7,934 bases of DNA from Rhodobacterales bacterium. Lineage in GTDB: Bacteria > Pseudomonadota > Alphaproteobacteria > Rhodobacterales > Rhodobacteraceae. The stretch covers positions 1-7,934 of the forward strand of contig JAACVA010000212.1 in NCBI GenBank assembly GCA_009992615.1, read 5' to 3'. Numbering within the stretch: position 1 is the first letter of the stretch; every line of letters starts with the position of its first letter. Below the pieces are notes generated by a model. The model saw nothing but the letters and a program-made list of their open reading frames with translations, was not told the DNA's origin and searched no databases. The position numbers were made by a program, and so were the translations under genes. Of this stretch, positions 6,846 to 7,934 are shown in pieces.

Positions 6846-7005
6846 CGTGGAACCCAAACTTTCCCAGCCATGCCATGACAGACCCGGTTCACGGACCCGA
6901 CCGATGGCTACGCCGCCTGCATGACGCCGCATAGCGGCGAGGATATGGCAACCGCAAGACCTGTGTTTGGCGTAGAAATTGAGATGGGGAAGGACAGCAG
7001 CGTTT

Positions 7006-7791
7006 TCAATACCCCGTGCGCCGCATCATCACGCCCACCGTACGCAGCATCACCCCCAGATCACAGGCCAGCGACATGCGCCGATGATACTGGGCGTCGA
7101 TTTCCGCACGGAAGGCAAAATGTGCCTCGTTGCGCGCTGAAACCTGCCAAAACCCGGTGATGCCCGGGCGCATGGCGAAATAGGCAAAGGGATCACCATA
7201 CATCGACAACTGTTCGGGCATCATCGGGCGGGGGCCGACCAGGCTCATCTCGCCGCGCAACACGTTCCAGAATTGCGGCAGCTCATCCAGCGATGTCGTG
7301 CGCAGAACTGCACCCACCCGGGTGATCCGCGGATCGTGCTTCAGCTTCTGTGTCGTCGCCCATTCCCGGGCCAGTGCAGGATCGGCCTCAAGATGGCGAT
7401 GCAGACAGGTATCGGCATCGCGCACCATCGTGCGCAGTTTCCAGATCGAAAACCGCCGCCCGCCAACCCCCAAACGCTGTTGGCGGTAAAACGGATTGCC
7501 GCCTTCGATCCACAGCGCGAGGGCACAGATCAGCACCACACCGATGGTCATCGGTGCGGTCAGCAGTACGAGAAAGATGTCGATCCACCGTTTGCCCCAG
7601 GCCCGATAGGGCATCCAGCTGCGCTGTGGCCGCGCCGCAGGACGCGACAAGAGATCGACACCTTGCACCAACCGCGGCACAAATGCCCTGTTCCCATCGG
7701 CGAACATCGCCATGACCGAGGCGTTGTTTTGTCGGATGTCGGCGCCGCCCAGCGACACCGATACCGTCTCTTGTTGCAGTCGATCTTTCAC
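7006..7791 (-). CDS. ExoY-type undecaprenyl-phosphate sugar phosphotransferase
   Basis: This enzyme would start repeat-unit synthesis by moving a sugar 1-phosphate from a nucleotide sugar to undecaprenyl phosphate at the inner membrane. The 261-residue product is the short (monotopic) class, lacking the extra N-terminal membrane helices of WcaJ/WbaP. Seen: KRWIDIFLVLLTAPMTIGVV at 67-86 starting the membrane segment (to about 95), GNPFYRQQRLG at 98-108, FSIWKLRTM at 114-122, and TSLDELPQFWNVLRGEMSLV at 166-185 with the catalytic Asp169-Glu170 pair. GPRP follows at 186-189 and RPGITGFWQVSAR at 208-220. I chose GTG 7789-7791 over the ATG at 7713 because AGGAGG lies exactly 7 nt upstream and the GTG overlaps the previous stop. 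The first 65 residues are a variable leader. The sugar (galactose or glucose in ExoY-like enzymes) cannot be told. Confidence 0.93.
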   Translation of the reverse strand: MKDRLQQETVSVSLGGADIRQNNASVMAMFADGNRAFVPRLVQGVDLLSRPAARPQRSWMPYRAWGKRWIDIFLVLLTAPMTIGVVLICALALWIEGGNPFYRQQRLGVGGRRFSIWKLRTMVRDADTCLHRHLEADPALAREWATTQKLKHDPRITRVGAVLRTTSLDELPQFWNVLRGEMSLVGPRPMMPEQLSMYGDPFAYFAMRPGITGFWQVSARNEAHFAFRAEIDAQYHRRMSLACDLGVMLRTVGVMMRRTGY

Positions 7792-7934
7792 CCGAAGGCC
7801 TCCTGAAGCGACTGACGCACCTTGGCGGCAGCATATCGGCAGATCGGTTCGCGAATCATCAAGGTGCCACCTAACAACGCGCCACTCAATTCCACCAGAT
7901 GCACCGTGCCCGAAGCCTGCGTCGTCCACCTTGC
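7788..7934 (-). CDS. Unidentified protein, C-terminal 48 residues (partial)
   Basis: An open frame runs from the window edge to a TGA at 7788-7790. The last residues are CRYAAAKVRQSLQEAFG, preceded by a fairly hydrophobic stretch VELSGALLGGTLMIREPI. I do not recognise the family. It is supported as a gene by its junction: its stop overlaps the GTG start of the sugar transferase in a GTGA, and its end contains the AGGAGG ribosome site for that start. It is therefore co-transcribed with, and probably works with, the exopolysaccharide genes. A glycosyltransferase or another biosynthetic enzyme would be typical at this spot, but nothing in the visible part proves that. Confidence 0.6.
   Translation of the reverse strand, partial: ARWTTQASGTVHLVELSGALLGGTLMIREPICRYAAAKVRQSLQEAFG
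7799..7804 (-). promoter_or_regulatory. Shine-Dalgarno AGGAGG deciding a GTG start
   Basis: A full AGGAGG on the reverse strand sits 7 nt before GTG 7791-7789. No in-frame ATG downstream (7713, 7707) has a comparable site. It lies inside the last codons of the preceding gene, so terminating ribosomes can restart directly on the sugar-transferase frame. Confidence 0.8.

Overview
The window looks like chromosomal DNA of an alphaproteobacterium, most likely Rhodobacteraceae. This rests on the high GC, the composition and style of the proteins, a tRNA-Asp with alphaproteobacterial character, and GC-rich repeat motifs downstream of genes. It is an inference from family resemblance; no search was run.

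Left part (1-1955). A partial M20-family amidohydrolase runs leftward off the edge. It is divergent from mazG, the house-cleaning NTP pyrophosphohydrolase, across a 60-bp gap. Strong hairpins and the first copy of a 24-bp repeat follow mazG, then a leftward tRNA-Asp(GTC).

Middle (1952-4439). A leftward GNAT acetyltransferase is followed by a 361-bp stretch without an intact gene. Next comes a rightward remnant of a membrane spermidine-synthase-like gene. Its homology stops exactly where a second copy of the 24-bp repeat begins, so it reads as a deletion scar. A complete leftward kynureninase gene (kynU) abuts it.

Right part (4440-7934). Four leftward genes form an exopolysaccharide block. 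In transcription order these are the last 48 residues of an unidentified protein, an ExoY-type sugar transferase translationally coupled to it (GTGA overlap), a CpsD/Wzc-like P-loop ATPase, and a Wzz/GumC-like polysaccharide co-polymerase. Together they supply the priming step and the chain-length control of a Wzy-type pathway. Flippase, polymerase and outer-membrane exporter are not in view.

The most unusual points are the CpsD-like protein, whose Walker A lysine is replaced by alanine and which has no tyrosine tail, so it is probably not a working tyrosine kinase, and the gene remnant joined to a dispersed repeat. I see no phage, insertion sequence, CRISPR array or clearly new defence-type system.
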